From positions 26,129,314 to 26,193,313 of the forward strand of contig NC_057824.1 of NCBI RefSeq assembly GCF_910594005.1: a DNA stretch of 64,000 nucleotides, given 5' to 3'. Below are positions 12,171 to 23,180 of the stretch, piece by piece; the stretch's first letter is position 1; each line of letters starts with the position of its first letter. The position numbers were made by a program, and so were the translations under genes. This DNA is from Cervus elaphus. Taxonomy: Eukaryota; Chordata; Mammalia; Artiodactyla; Cervidae. Under the pieces are notes generated by a model, which saw only the letters and a list, made by a program, of their open reading frames with translations, was not told the origin of the DNA and did not search any database.

Positions 12171-12589
12171 TCTTGAATCCCAGGATACAGTAAATGTATT
12201 AAACCTTCCCCTGGTTCCCACAGGATGCTATACTTTTCCAGCATCTGTTACATGCATATAATGATCTGTGAGGCAAGGACTGGTTATACACTCAGCAATT
12301 CTCTTACCTCCTCTGAGAGCATAGGGAGACTACATTTCCCAGCCTCCTTTGTGCTTAAGTTGGGACCATGGGATCGAGTTCAGCTAATGGAATGGTGGGA
12401 ATGATGTGTGCCCCATTCAGGCATGGCCGTAAGTTGCCTCCCTCAATCCTTCCGCTCTTTCATCCACATGCATGGCTCCACATGGTATCCACATGGGTTA
12501 GGGTAAATGATTTCAGGATGGTGAAGCTACATGATGGGAGGAACTGGGATTCCTAAGTCATCATTTACCACAGATCTTGGGCTTGTGTT

Positions 12590-12775
12590 TTATAGCAGAT
12601 GTCCTATCCTGACTAATAAATTTGCTCTCTTGTTTCTTTTCTTTACCAAAATATAGGCTGTATCTTATTTCCTCTTGTACCCCCTGTCCCTAGCACAGTG
12701 CTTGGCACAAAGTGATCATTCAGTAAAGGATTGTTAAGTGAATGAGAGGCAGCTGGATTCAAGATGAGGACACAG
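12590..12775 (+). repeat. L2 LINE 3' tail
   Basis: The order ctgtatcttatttcc, ccctagcacagtgcttggcac, attcagtaaaggattgttaag is the standard L2 end. The part 12701-12775 is nearly repeated at 12049-12123. Confidence 0.7.
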
Positions 12776-13019
12776 AAGGTTAGGTGATACTAGGGGGAAG
12801 TGTAATTGTCACTGTGAGAAATGAGGTCTGAACTGAAGCCATGACAATGGGGGTGAAAGGAGAGGAAGGACCTGATATTTGTTCAGGAGGAAGGACTGAC
12901 AGAATGTGGTGATTAACAGGACATGGGAGTTGAAATAAAGGATGGCATCAAAGACCTTTCACTTTACCAGTATGGACATATGACTGGATATTAATGCACT
13001 GAAATTTCAAATGTCCAAG

Positions 13020-13401
13020 TTCAGTTCAGTCTTTCAGTTGTGTCTGAATCTTTGCAACCCCGTGGACCGAAGCACGCCAGGCTTCCCTGTCTATCACCAA
13101 CTCCCAGAGCTTGCTCACACTCATGTCCATTGAGTCAGCGATGCCATCCAACCATCTCATCCTCTGTCGCCCCCTTCTCCTTCTACCTTCAATCTTTCCC
13201 AGAATCAGGGTCTTTTCCAATGAGTCAGTTCTTCACAGCAGGTGGCCAAAGTATTGGAGCTTCAGCTTCAGCATCAGTCCTTCCAATGAACATTCAGGGC
13301 TGATTTCCTTTAGGATTGACTGGTTTGATCTCCTTGCAGTCCAAGTGACTCTCAAGTCTTCTCCAACACCACTGTTCAAAAACATCAATTCTTTGGCTTT
13401 G
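13020..13401 (-). repeat. BovB (RTE) LINE 3' fragment, antisense
   Basis: It starts with the TTCAGTTCAGT tail and continues through catgtccattgagtcagcgatgcc, typical of the BovB 3' end in reverse orientation. It is truncated after about 380 bases. Confidence 0.9.
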
Positions 13402-13454
13402 AATATGTAGGTGAAAACACAGCTCTATGTGACTGTTGCTTCTTAGTGTTTATG

Positions 13455-13664
13455 TGTGTGTGTTAGTCACCTAGTTGTGTCTGACTCTTTGTGACCCCAT
13501 GGACTATAGCCCACCAGACTCCTCTGTCCATGGGATTCTCCAGGCAAGAATACTGGAGTGGATTGCCATTTCCTTCTCCAGAGGATCTTCCTGACCCAGG
13601 GATTGAACCAGGGTCTCCTGCATTGCAGGCAGATTCTTTACCATCTGAGCTATAGGGAAGTCCT
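13455..13664 (-). repeat. Bov-tA SINE, antisense
   Basis: Reverse complement Bov-tA from ctagttgtgtctgac to gagctatagggaagtcc, preceded by a short (GT) tail. Confidence 0.9.
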
Positions 13665-13736
13665 TTCTGTTACTTCTTTGTGTATATAAGTTTCTCCTTG
13701 AATATTGTCAGCTGGGCAAACTTGGTGATATGGAGG

Positions 13737-13863
13737 TTTTGTTTGTTGGTTTTGGCTGTGCCACTTGGCATGTGAGATCTTAGGTCCCTGAGCAAGGGAA
13801 GAAATTGTGCCTCCTTCAGTGGAAGAATGGAGTTTTAACTGCCGGACCACCAGGAAATCCCTA
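13737..13863 (-). repeat. CHR-2 SINE fragment, antisense
   Basis: The gcatgtgagatcttaggtcc and ccggaccaccaggaaatccc motifs show an antisense CHR-2. Confidence 0.8.
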
Positions 13864-13914
13864 GATATGGAGCTTTTTATTCTACTATGGTTGGTAGTAA
13901 TGGGATTTGAGATA

Positions 13915-14271
13915 AGCGGTGGTCTGAATGTTTGTATCCCCAACATATCCATAGGTTGAGATCAAAACGCTCAATGTGATGTATTAGAATGTGGGATCTG
14001 TGGGAAGTGCTTAGGTCACAAGCCTGAAACTCTCACAATGGGAATGTAGTTCTTATAAATAAGACCCCACAGGGATACCCTCCCTCTTCTACCACATTGT
14101 GAGGATACAATGGAAAGGTGCTGGCTATGAACAAGGAAGAGGACTCTCATCAGAATGTGACCATGCTCCTGCCTTGATCTTAGACTCCCCAGCCTCCAGA
14201 CTATGAGAAATAACTTTCTCTTGTCTATAAACCATCCAATCTATGGTATTTCATTATAGCAGCCCAAACAG
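13915..14271 (+). repeat. MLT1-type MaLR LTR
   Basis: The order of motifs (gaatgtttgtatccccaa, ccttgatcttagactcccc, ctccagactatgagaaataa, ttcattatagcagccc) matches the MLT1 LTR pattern. A Bov-tA is inserted near its 3' end. Confidence 0.7.
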
Positions 14272-14490
14272 GGGCTTTCTCTGGTGGCTCAGTGGGAAAG
14301 AACCCACCTGCCAATGACATAAGAGGCCCCCGTTCAATCCCTGGGTTGGGAAGATTCCCCGGAGAAGGAAATGGCAACCCACTCCAGTGTTCTTGCCTGG
14401 GAAATCCCATGGGCGGAGGAGCCTGGTGGGCTACAGTCCACGGGGTTGCAAAGAGTCGGACACGACTTAGTGGCCAAACAATAACAACAA
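14272..14490 (+). repeat. Bov-tA SINE inserted in the MLT1 LTR
   Basis: This is a complete Bov-tA flanked by an 11-base TSD, AGCCCAAACAG (14261-14271 and 14491-14501). Confidence 0.95.
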
Positions 14491-14509
14491 AGCCCAAACA
14501 GACCAAGAG

Positions 14510-15030
14510 AGCTGATACAAAAAAATGGCTGCCATCATTCACACATCCTTGTGAGCAGGTTCCTCATCAATGTGACTTTTTGCAGCTTTTCCCATCAAGA
14601 GAAGAAGTCTATTTCTCTAATTCCATGAAGAGGGACTGGTTTTATGGCTTGCTTTGAGCTAACAGAATGTGGCAGAAGTGATGGTGCGATTTTTCCAACC
14701 TGGGTCTCGACTGGGCTTTCATGCTTTCTCTCAGATTCTAGGAAGCCTGCCCAGACACCATGTGAAATACCCTAGGCTAGCCTGATGGTGTATAATGAAC
14801 CTCATGGGGTAGAGTGGAGCTGACCCAGCTGAAGGCTGTCCCAGACCAACCAGCACCCCAGTGACCTGGCAGTTAGCAGCAAATCCGTGAGTGAGCCCAG
14901 CCAAGACCAGAAGAATCATCCAGTTGAAGCCAACCTAAAAGTTTCCAGTGCAGAGAACTATCAGCTAAACAAACATTACTTGTTTCAAGCCACTGTTTTG
15001 GGATAATTTGTTACATGTCAAAAACTGATA
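14510..15030 (+). repeat. Old interspersed repeat, LTR-like (not assigned)
   Basis: It has the look of an old mammalian LTR ending ttgtttcaagccactgttttg and gataatttgttacatgtc. I cannot assign the family. Confidence 0.4.
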
Positions 15031-15402
15031 CAGTCTCATTTATAGGCATTTATCTGAGCAGAGACATATGGGCCTGGGGAGTATACAGTTGGGGCATTAT
15101 CATCTAGTCTAAGTTGATTCCTAGGGATAAACCTAGTTATTTTAATATAGCTAGCAGGAAAATTCATGACCCCCCAAACCTATTTTGGTTTCACAGTATA
15201 GTTGGAGGGACTTCAATTATTCAGATACTTGCTTCAACCTACCACTTTACTTGTAAATGGAAGCTACTGTGATGTTTTAAAATTAGTCCCAGACTCTGGG
15301 ATTTCATCTATAGTAAAATAGCCAAAAATTGGGAAGGGTAGGTTTGCCAATTTTCCTCTGGTAGGAAATATTTTTTAAAATAACACACACATACACAGTA
15401 AA

Positions 15403-15593
15403 TGGGCTTCCCTTGTGGCTCAGACAGTAACGAATCTGCTTGCAATGCAGGAGACCCAGAAGATCCCTTGGAGAAGGGAATGGCAACCCACTCCAGTATT
15501 CTTGCCTGAAGAATTCCATGGACAGAGGAGCCTGGCGGCCTACAGTCCATGGAGTGGCGAAGAGTCAGATACAACTGAGTAACAATTTCACTT
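15403..15593 (+). repeat. Bov-tA SINE with internal deletion
   Basis: Bov-tA in sense orientation lacking the B-box segment: gagacccagaagatccc joins the first part directly to the core. Confidence 0.88.
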
Positions 15594-15809
15594 TCACACA
15601 CTAAAGGGAAACGAATGTGGAGTAAGTCCAACATACTTTAGAAAGCAAATTGTAATACAAAAATAATATATAACAATTAAAATGTGTGTTTTTTTGAACA
15701 CTTGTTTCATCAGTCTTACTTGTTCTCAGTTTTCTAAATGGCTCAGTGAAAACCTGAACACATGTTGGTATTATTCTTCAGACTAGCTTTGGAGAATTAC
15801 TCCCCATCC

Positions 15810-15926
15810 CCCTATTTTCTGGTTGCATTGCTAGGCATGCAGGATCTTAGTGCCCTGATCAGGGATCGAACCCATCCCTGCAGTGGAAGGGTGGCATCTT
15901 AACTACTGGATCACCAGGGAAGTCCT
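15810..15926 (-). repeat. CHR-2 SINE fragment, antisense
   Basis: Contains ctgatcagggatcgaaccc and ctggatcaccagggaagtcc. Confidence 0.85.
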
Positions 15927-16111
15927 GAGAACTACTTTTAAAGAGCATCTACCAAATTTTTTCCTGCTACATTTCTGAGAATGCTTAGGTACATTTAACT
16001 TAAATTAACATTCTCAAATGTCACCACCTCTGGGAAGTCCTCTTTATCTGTGTTGGTGGAGCTAAACATCCTCTTTAAAGTTTCTGTAAGTTTGACCTCT
16101 GAGAAATGGAG

Positions 16112-16595
16112 CATTTCCTGCCATATCAATAACCAAAGGATGTCACAGTCATCAAGAATTGCAGCCACCATGGATGGTGAGTGGGTAAGCCCTGAAGGAA
16201 CTCAGCAAGGAAAGAATACCTGCCATCTAGCAGCCATCAGATGGCAGCCACTCCCTACAGTGAGCCCTGAGGAACTCAGGATGTGGAAACACAGGAAACT
16301 GGCCTATCAAAGGAACGATTTCAGTGAGCCAGACTCTTGTATCTTCCCATACATAGAAAAGCACTAAATTCCTTAACTTGGGATACCTGGTTTCAATTTA
16401 CAATAATCTTTTAAGATTTAGACTACCACCTGCCTTTTTGTAAAACTTTACTATATAACCTACACCTACCGCTCCCCCCACTCCCCTCTCCCAGGGTTAC
16501 TTGAGATGTTGCCTCCTGTGCTTGAAATCCTAAATTTCCATCAAATAAAACATAATTCTCAACTTTCAGGTTGTGAATATTTTTTTAAGTCAACA
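16112..16595 (+). repeat. LTR (same family as the host LTR at 18629-20231)
   Basis: It shares the blocks catatcaataaccaaaggatgt, tagaaaagcactaaattcc, tcaaataaaacataattctc and the end aagtcaaca with the LTR at 18629-20231. The AATAAA at about 16543 and the CA end support a sense-oriented solo LTR. No internal retroviral genes are present. Confidence 0.65.
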
Positions 16596-17239
16596 CCTCT
16601 GTTTCTGCTGGAGTTGCATTACCTATATACAGAACTGGTTATGTAATCGGTGGGACCCTGTGTTCAAAAATCACTTGGAATTTCAAGAAGGCAAATGCGG
16701 AGCATTAAACACGCATTATGCAGAGCATTTAATGCAGAGCATTAAAGCACGGAGCCTTCCCTAAGCATGGAGGCTTGTTGTAGGGCTGCACAGACGTCAT
16801 GCCCAGGGTGCCCTGCCTCTACATTCTCTCGATCTGCAGATGTTGAGATCCTGGAAAGCAAGACTCCTGTCTCAGTCATCTGTCTCCTCAGTTCCGGGTG
16901 TAGTGCCTGACACAGTGTGGACTTACAGATTTACTGTAATAAGTGATGGTTTCACTGCTAAGTGTGAAACTGAATAAAGGAAACCTCTTTTAAAATGGAG
17001 CCAGGAGGCCAGAAGGGGAAACTCTCAGGCACTACCACCTCATTAAACCACAGACCCCAACAGGAAGAGACATACCTTGCATTTCCGGAGGAGGAAGGTA
17101 TCTCTCTTCCCTACCACCTCAGCCTGAAGAAGATTTTCCCCCGCCCAGCAACAGGCCCAGCCAATGAGAACTGTCCAAACTCAGCCAATAGGAAGCCAGC
17201 ACCACCCTGGACTCTCTGGATCCTCGGTGGGGACTTTTG

Positions 17240-17402
17240 CTACATGCAATGTGGTGCTGCTGGTAAAGAACCCACCTGCCAAAGTAGGAGACGTAAGACA
17301 CGCGGGTCGATCCCTGGGTGGGGAAGATCCCCTGAAGGAGGAAACAGCAACCTACTCTAGTATTCTTGCCTGGAGACTTCCATGCACAGAGGGACATGGC
17401 AG
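17240..17402 (+). repeat. Bov-tA SINE, degenerate 5' end
   Basis: The ggtaaagaacccacctgcc to tccatgcacagagggacatgg portion is recognisable. The first about 30 bases are rearranged. Confidence 0.8.
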
Positions 17403-17569
17403 ATTGCTTTGTCTGCTGGCCTTACATAGAACGTTTGCTTATCCCACATTGCAATTCTCTGATATTCACAAATTAACCCATTTTGCTGGTAAAATAAGTG
17501 GCAGTGTTATTTTCAAGGTCAACATCAGGTTCCATTCACTGTGCTTTTATCACTCTACACAAAGTATGG

Positions 17570-17710
17570 AGTGTCTGTTACAGGTATGTGGAGAGGCACC
17601 ATTCTTATCCCCATTTATAGGTGAGGAAACTGAGGCTTAGAGAGCCTAAGTGATTTGAGATCATCAACCTCATTTGAGAAACTGCTGGGATTTAAACATA
17701 AGTAAGATTC
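17570..17710 (+). repeat. MIR SINE fragment
   Basis: Contains ataggtgaggaaactgaggctta, the conserved MIR core. Confidence 0.7.
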
Positions 17711-17779
17711 AGTGTTTTTTTTTTTTTTTGCCCCCAGGGGATGTTTTGTAAACAATTTTTGGTTGTCATACTGGGAGGT

Positions 17780-17997
17780 GGGCTCCCTGTAGCTCAGATG
17801 ATAAGGAATCTGCCTGCAATGCAGGCAACCTGGGTTCAGTCCTTGTGTTGGGAAGATCTTCTGGTGAAGGGAATGGCAAGTCACTTCAGTATTCTTGCCT
17901 GGAGAATTCTGTGGACAGAGGAGCCTGGCGGGCTATATAGTCCATGGGGTCTTGAAGAGTTGTGCACAACTGAGGGACTAACACTTTCACTTCTCAG
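17780..17997 (+). repeat. Bov-tA SINE inserted in MER5
   Basis: Flanked by a 9-base TSD, CTGGGAGGT (17771-17779 and 17998-18006). Confidence 0.95.
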
Positions 17998-18053
17998 CTG
18001 GGAGGTACTTTTGACATCCAGTGGGTAGAATCCAGGGATGCTGTTAAACATCC

Positions 18054-18329
18054 TGCTGTTGCTGCTAAGTCACTTCAGTCGTGTCCGACTCTGTGCGACC
18101 CCATAGACGGCAGCCCACCAGGCTCCCCCGTCCCTGGGATTCTCCAGGCAAGAACACTGGATTGGGTTGCCATTGCCTTCTCCAATGCATGAAAGTGAAA
18201 AGTGAAAGTGAAGTCGCTCAGTCGTGTCCGACTCTGTGCGACCCCATGGACTGCAGCCTACCAGGCTCCTCCATCCATGGGATTTTCCAGGCAAGAGTAC
18301 TGGAGTGGGGTGCCATTGCCTTCTCTGGC
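18054..18329 (-). repeat. BOV-A2 SINE inserted in MER5, antisense
   Basis: Two monomers with the gcatgaaagtgaaaagtgaaag linker. The TSD TAAACATCC lies at 18045-18053 and 18330-18338. Confidence 0.95.
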
Positions 18330-18819
18330 TAAACATCCTACAGAGAGTTAATTAACCATTCCAGTCATCAGTGCTGAAGCTGAGAAACTCTGTCCTGATA
18401 CCAAAGGCCAAGTTTCCTCAATTCTGGTTTTCAGTACCAGCCACTTCATATTCTTTTCTTTATTTATATTTTATTAATAAAATTTTTTATTATATTTATT
18501 ACTTTTCTTAAATTGACTTTAAATTGATATACTTGAAAGAACTACAACTTAAACATTGAAGCCATATGTTTGATGTGACATCATTTTTTCCCCTGATATA
18601 CACTGAAATAATCATGTCAATGAAAAGATGTTGCCTGCATATCAGTAAACAAAGGATGTTGCCACCATCAAGCCACTATAGCTGCCCACTGTCAAACTTT
18701 TAGCCATGGCATTCACCTTCAAGGGTGCACCCAGAGGGAATTCAGGATTCAGAAAAGCAGGATACAGGCCCCAGACAGTTGAAGTGCACATCAAATGAAT
18801 GATTTTGGTGAGCCCAGAC

Positions 18820-19486
18820 TGTTGCCAAAATCTTGGCTCCCTGTCCACTGATGCCAAATAGAAATATAGAGACAGAGTTTGGAGGAAATAGAAAAGAGTA
18901 GCTTTATTACCTTTGCTGGATGAAAGGGAAACACAGCGGGCTAGTGCCTCAAGAACTGTGCACTCTTTCTCGGGAATAGGGAGAGGTTATATATCCTTTT
19001 GAAGTCTTGCATTTTTTTTTCTTGCAAAGTTTCAAAACGGCTACAGTTGGCATTAGACACAAGCATTAGGCTGTGGCATTAGACCCACCGCCGGGTCTTG
19101 TGTCCCTGAAGTTATCAGCCCATGACCTGCATGTAGGGGAAAGGTATGACAGGTGCAGGGCATCATCTATATGGAGAAAGAGGGTAATTAGGTTTTTGAA
19201 GGACAAATCCAGCTACAAGTGTTTGTTTGTTTGTTTGTAGTAACAGCTAAAGAATAACCGAGATTGTTTAACTCTTGTAGGCCGGTTTGACTAGTATGTA
19301 CCAAAGGCTGTTCACCAATTTCTGTTTTTGCAGCATCAAATGCCCCTCTGTTAGTTAGTCCCTCCATATCAATGGAGGAAAGGAAACAGGTATCATTCCT
19401 GTCTGGCTGAAGACTAAAACTTCAGTTTTGCTCCATTTGACAAACATCAGCTGCCTGGCCCAGGGGCCCATTTATCTCCTACATCA
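18820..19486 (-). repeat. Solo ERV LTR, antisense, first insertion
   Basis: A 667-base TG...CA element with an antisense poly-A signal (ctttatt near 18900), flanked by AGAC (18816-18819) and AGAG (19487-19490). The 4-base TSD suits an ERV1-type origin. It interrupts the older LTR precisely where the related copy at 16340 reads agactcttg. Confidence 0.75.
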
Positions 19487-19583
19487 AGAGTCTTGTGTTT
19501 TCCCAGACACAGAAAAGCGCTAAATTCATTAACTTGAGATATCTGATTTTCTTTAATTAACGGTAATTTTTTTATGTTCTGAT

Positions 19584-20044
19584 TGTTGCAGAAGCCAATA
19601 ATTGAAAAACCAAAGCACCACACTTGGAGAGTTGGAGAACTCAGGTTTATTACGCCGGCGGGCCCAGAGGAGTTAACACTCCAAGCTCTGAGCCCCGAAC
19701 AAAGAGATTACAGAGTTTTTATAGACAGACTATAGTGGGCAACACTAGCTGTTATAGGCTGGTTTAAACTAAGGGGTTTCACGCACTTGTGGGAATAGCA
19801 GTCAAGATGGGGAGGGGGATGCCTGACTTCTACGTGGACAGGCATGATTAAGCAGGACTGCAGGGGCTGGGCAGTTGGAAAGAGCAGGACAAAGGTGAGT
19901 GAGATAAGCTCCAGTTCCTAGTATTCTAAGTCCCCAATTTCTGAAACTACATGACCTACGTGATACAGACTTTTCAAGCAGCAAGCTGAGTTACAGAGGC
20001 AGAAGGAGCAGGAGGTTATGTAAAATTTTAACTTTTCCTCTTCA
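19584..20044 (-). repeat. Solo ERV LTR, antisense, second insertion
   Basis: A 461-base TG...CA element with an antisense poly-A signal (gtttattacg at about 19645), flanked by TGAT (19580-19583) and CGAT (20045-20048). It differs in sequence from the LTR at 18820-19486, so it is a different family or subfamily. Confidence 0.75.
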
Positions 20045-20261
20045 CGATAACCTGGCCTTTGTTGCAAAACTCCTGTATATCCACCTTCCCTCCTTACCTC
20101 TTCAGAGCAGTCCCTCAGAGTGAGCTGAGAGTCCTGTCTTCCTGTCTTCCTGACTTGAAGTCCTTAGAATGTCCGCCAAATAAAATGTAATCCTCAACTT
20201 TTTAGGTTGTGCATTTTTTTTCCAGCCAACAAATATAAAACTATAAAAAAAATCTTTGTTG

Positions 20262-20397
20262 GGGGGACTTCCCTAGTGGTCCAGGGTTTAAGACTCCATG
20301 CTTCCACTATAGGGGGCACGGGTTGACGCCTAGTAGCAGAACTAAGATCCCACGTGCCCCATTGTGCATTCAAAAAATAAAAATAAGTAAATAAAAG
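20262..20397 (+). repeat. CHR-2 SINE
   Basis: gggacttccctagtggtcc start, ggttgacgcctag B-box remnant and an aataaaaataagtaaataaa tail. Confidence 0.85.
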
Positions 20398-20399
20398 TA

Positions 20400-22467
20400 T
20401 GCTAAAGTCACTTAAAAAATTCAAAAAAACCTTGGTTGGAGTACCGCCAAAAATCATCTCACACACTACCTCCGGTCTGAGAGAACTGTATAGCAGACCC
20501 ACTTTTCTTCTTCTAATAAAACTTCTTATCTTTTCAGAACAAGAGAATAAGATATATCATTTCAGTATTTTACTTGAAACTGGCAGGGTGTTAGCAACAC
20601 TTTGGCTTCTGTTGGAGAAGGTCATAAAGAGCATGTGACCTGAGAGCTAGACCTGGGCAATGAGAGGCTCCTGACTCTCCTTGGCCCTTGAAATATACAC
20701 TCCAGCCACTTTTCCCACACTAGAAGCTGTTCCAAGGATGCAAAAGTCTAAATAAACAGTTAAGACTGGCAGACGAGTGCAGATCTATTCCTCTTGGAGC
20801 CACTCAAGACAAACTCATCTATAAATTCCCATGTTTATTAATCTTGCTAATCTGAAGTGGCTGCCTCTGTCTCCTGTCTTCTTTCTCCGGAGATGGGCCA
20901 GTTTGGAATTTCACCTGGGAAGCTCCCTACGGATTTAAACCAACAGCTTCTGTTTCAATGCTTTATTTTTCTTTCTTTCTTTCTCAAGGCTAACAGTTGC
21001 TTAGAGACTACTTTGAAACCCCAAGGCACCGGATGAGGACAATTAACAAAGAACTCCTGGGAGTGAGGACCACTGCCCAAATCTTCTGATTTGCTGAGCT
21101 GCTTCTGGACGTGGGTTACAAGTCCTGGTAAGCAAGCATCCTTCATTACAAGTCCTGGTAAGTGAACATCCTTCCTTACAATGCTACCTCCACTAATTGT
21201 TAGAGGGGTGTGGGGCACAATTGCATTCTCAATACTGCAGCCTGACAGCAGTAAGGCTGGAGCAAATGAGATTCTTCTTCAGATATTAAAAGCCCCTGTG
21301 TTGTAAATAATAATTTCATCATCTCTTTCACAGAAAGCACTTTCATTAAGAGCTACATTTTAATTTCGACACATTTGCATGAATTCATTTGGGCAGTGGT
21401 AGGGGGTGGCGTTTAATAACAATTTTTCATCTTCCATGAACTTGCCAGGTGTTTCAATTAGGAAGTTTATAAACGCACCCCACCCCTCATCCCCAGAAGC
21501 CCTGAAAGAAATATCTTCTCAATCACATGTTCCAAATGGGGGCACGTTCCCAATAATCACACATCTGGTAGGAAGTAGTGAATCTATTTCCTGAGTTGAC
21601 ATACCCAGAGGAAATCGACTTTTTTCCCTCTGAGGAGTAAAATGAAGATGATTCCCCTCTCCTCGGAGTATTTTTCCAAATCTTAGGAAATAGGCTTTGG
21701 CAGTATTCCAGCGGACACTGACAGCCACGGCCGGTGGGAGCAAGAAGGGAATGTGGTTGGGGCAAAGCTTCCAGGGCTTCAGGTTTGGAATCTGGCAAAT
21801 GAGCCACGCAGAGTGGATTAGGTCTGCTTCTTCCCAAAGCCATTCCCTGCACTCTCTTTGTCACAAACAGGGGGCAGTCTCTGTTAATTAAAGCCGGCAG
21901 CAGCCTCCAGAGCCCGTCTCCTCTGAGGATCGGACTCAAATGTCCTGGTGACAGGCAATATTTTGCAGAGATTGGAGGCTGCTTCTGAAATGGACTTTTC
22001 AGTCTAGATTTTGTCTCTTTTTGCTAAGCTTTTTCTTAAAAAAAAAAAAAAAATCAAATTTAGGAATGCCTTCAAACCTCTTTTGCAGGAAGGTGTCTGT
22101 GATCCAGCTTTCTGTCGGGGTCTTGCCCTCAGCCCTGATGTTTGCTGGGAAGTGTCACATGGGGTGCAGTGGGGTAGGATGGCAGGAGATCTGGGATTAG
22201 GGGCCTGGCGCTCTGCATCCAGCTCTGCATTTCCCATTTGCTGGGTGTGTGACCTTGGACAAAGCCCTTAACCTCTCTGAGCCTCACCTTCCTGGACTGA
22301 AGCAAAAGTGTTGGAGCAGCTCTTCTCAATTCTGAAATCTCATGTGAAAATATTCCATACCCTCTTCACGTCTATTTTAGCCCTAAGAGTTTCTTTCCTC
22401 TCTTAAAGACAGGGTGTTGCATAAAAGATGTTAATTAATTCATTAAAACAGCCTGTAGGTATTTTGG
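20400..22467. other. SINE-free single-copy block upstream of the CpG island
   Basis: Two kilobases without a recognisable Bov-tA, CHR-2 or LINE. It includes AT-rich stretches with homeodomain-type TAAT cores and an octamer ATTTGCAT at 21373-21380. No gene is supported. It is a plausible place for distal regulatory elements, but conservation cannot be judged here. Confidence 0.5.
21116..21175. repeat. 30-base tandem duplication
   Basis: Two 30-base units (21116-21145, 21146-21175) differ at three or four positions and are followed by a third ttaca. Each contains ctggtaag. Confidence 0.9.
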
Positions 22468-22668
22468 GGGGCTTCTCCAGTGGCTCAGTGGTGAAAAACC
22501 CGCTTGCCAATGCAGGAGACTAGAGTTTCATCCCTGGTCTAGGAAAATCCCCTGGAGGAGGAAACGGCAACCCACTCCCATATTCTTGCCTGGGAAATCC
22601 CATGGACAGAGGACCCTGGTGGGCCACAGTCTTTGGGCAAGAGTTGGACATGACTTAGCGACTAAACA
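22468..22668 (+). repeat. Bov-tA SINE
   Basis: gggcttctccagtggctc start through gttggacatgacttagcgac; complete but diverged. Confidence 0.9.
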
Positions 22669-22849
22669 AAACAATGTATTTTTAAAGTATTTCCCACATC
22701 TACATTGTTCTAGATGCTGGGGGACTCTTGCCAGAGTCAGAGCCTTCTCTGGCCTGGGCTTTATATTTCAATGTGGTATGACAGTAAAAAAAAAAGGAAA
22801 TAATAATATACTGCCAGCTGGATGGAGAGTGTGGAGGCCTATTTTAGGA

Positions 22850-23180
22850 AGGTGCTACTTGCAGTGGTTAGAACACAGGCCCCTGAGTCAAATTTCTTGG
22901 GTCAAATGTCAACAGCAGCACTTCTTTGCTGTTTCCTTGGGCACCTGGTTTAATTGCTTTGGGCCTCAGTCTCTCCCTCTGTTGTGTGGGCTTGGAAAGA
23001 TTACCTAACAGGGGGGAATTAAATGAGATCAGTCACTCAGTGGTTCAGCAAATATTCCCAGATTGTCTGCTAGATGCGAGGCACTGCTTTAAGCATCGTG
23101 AGGAGGTGATTTTAAGACAAGCAAGCTTACTGGGTATGTTACAGGCACCGAATAAATGTCAGCTGTGGTCAGCTCACACA
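22850..23180 (+). repeat. MIR-like fragments
   Basis: Pieces such as ggcctcagtctctccctctg, gagatcagtcactcagtgg and caccgaataaatgtcagctg are MIR-like. The rest of 22670-23949 shows nothing recognisable. Confidence 0.5.

Larger units (their letters stand above)
17740..18345 (+). repeat. MER5-type hAT element interrupted by two SINEs
   Basis: The pieces 17740-17779 (ggttgtcatactgggaggt), 17998-18053 (ttgacatccagtgggtagaatccagggatgctg) and 18330-18345 (taaacatcctacag) read in order as one MER5A/B element. Confidence 0.75.
18629..20231 (+). repeat. LTR split by two younger solo LTRs
   Basis: The parts 18629-18819, 19491-19583 and 20049-20231 join into a TG...CA LTR of about 467 bases. It resembles the LTR at 16112-16595, with AATAAA at about 20179. 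Its own flanks AAGA (18625-18628) and AATA (20232-20235) may be a 4-base TSD with one change. No gag, pol or env remains are seen. Confidence 0.7.

Noticed and set aside
18820..20044. A possible retroviral provirus
   Set aside because: The two antisense LTRs differ in sequence and enclose only a piece of an older LTR, with no gag, pol or env remains. They are separate solo LTRs.
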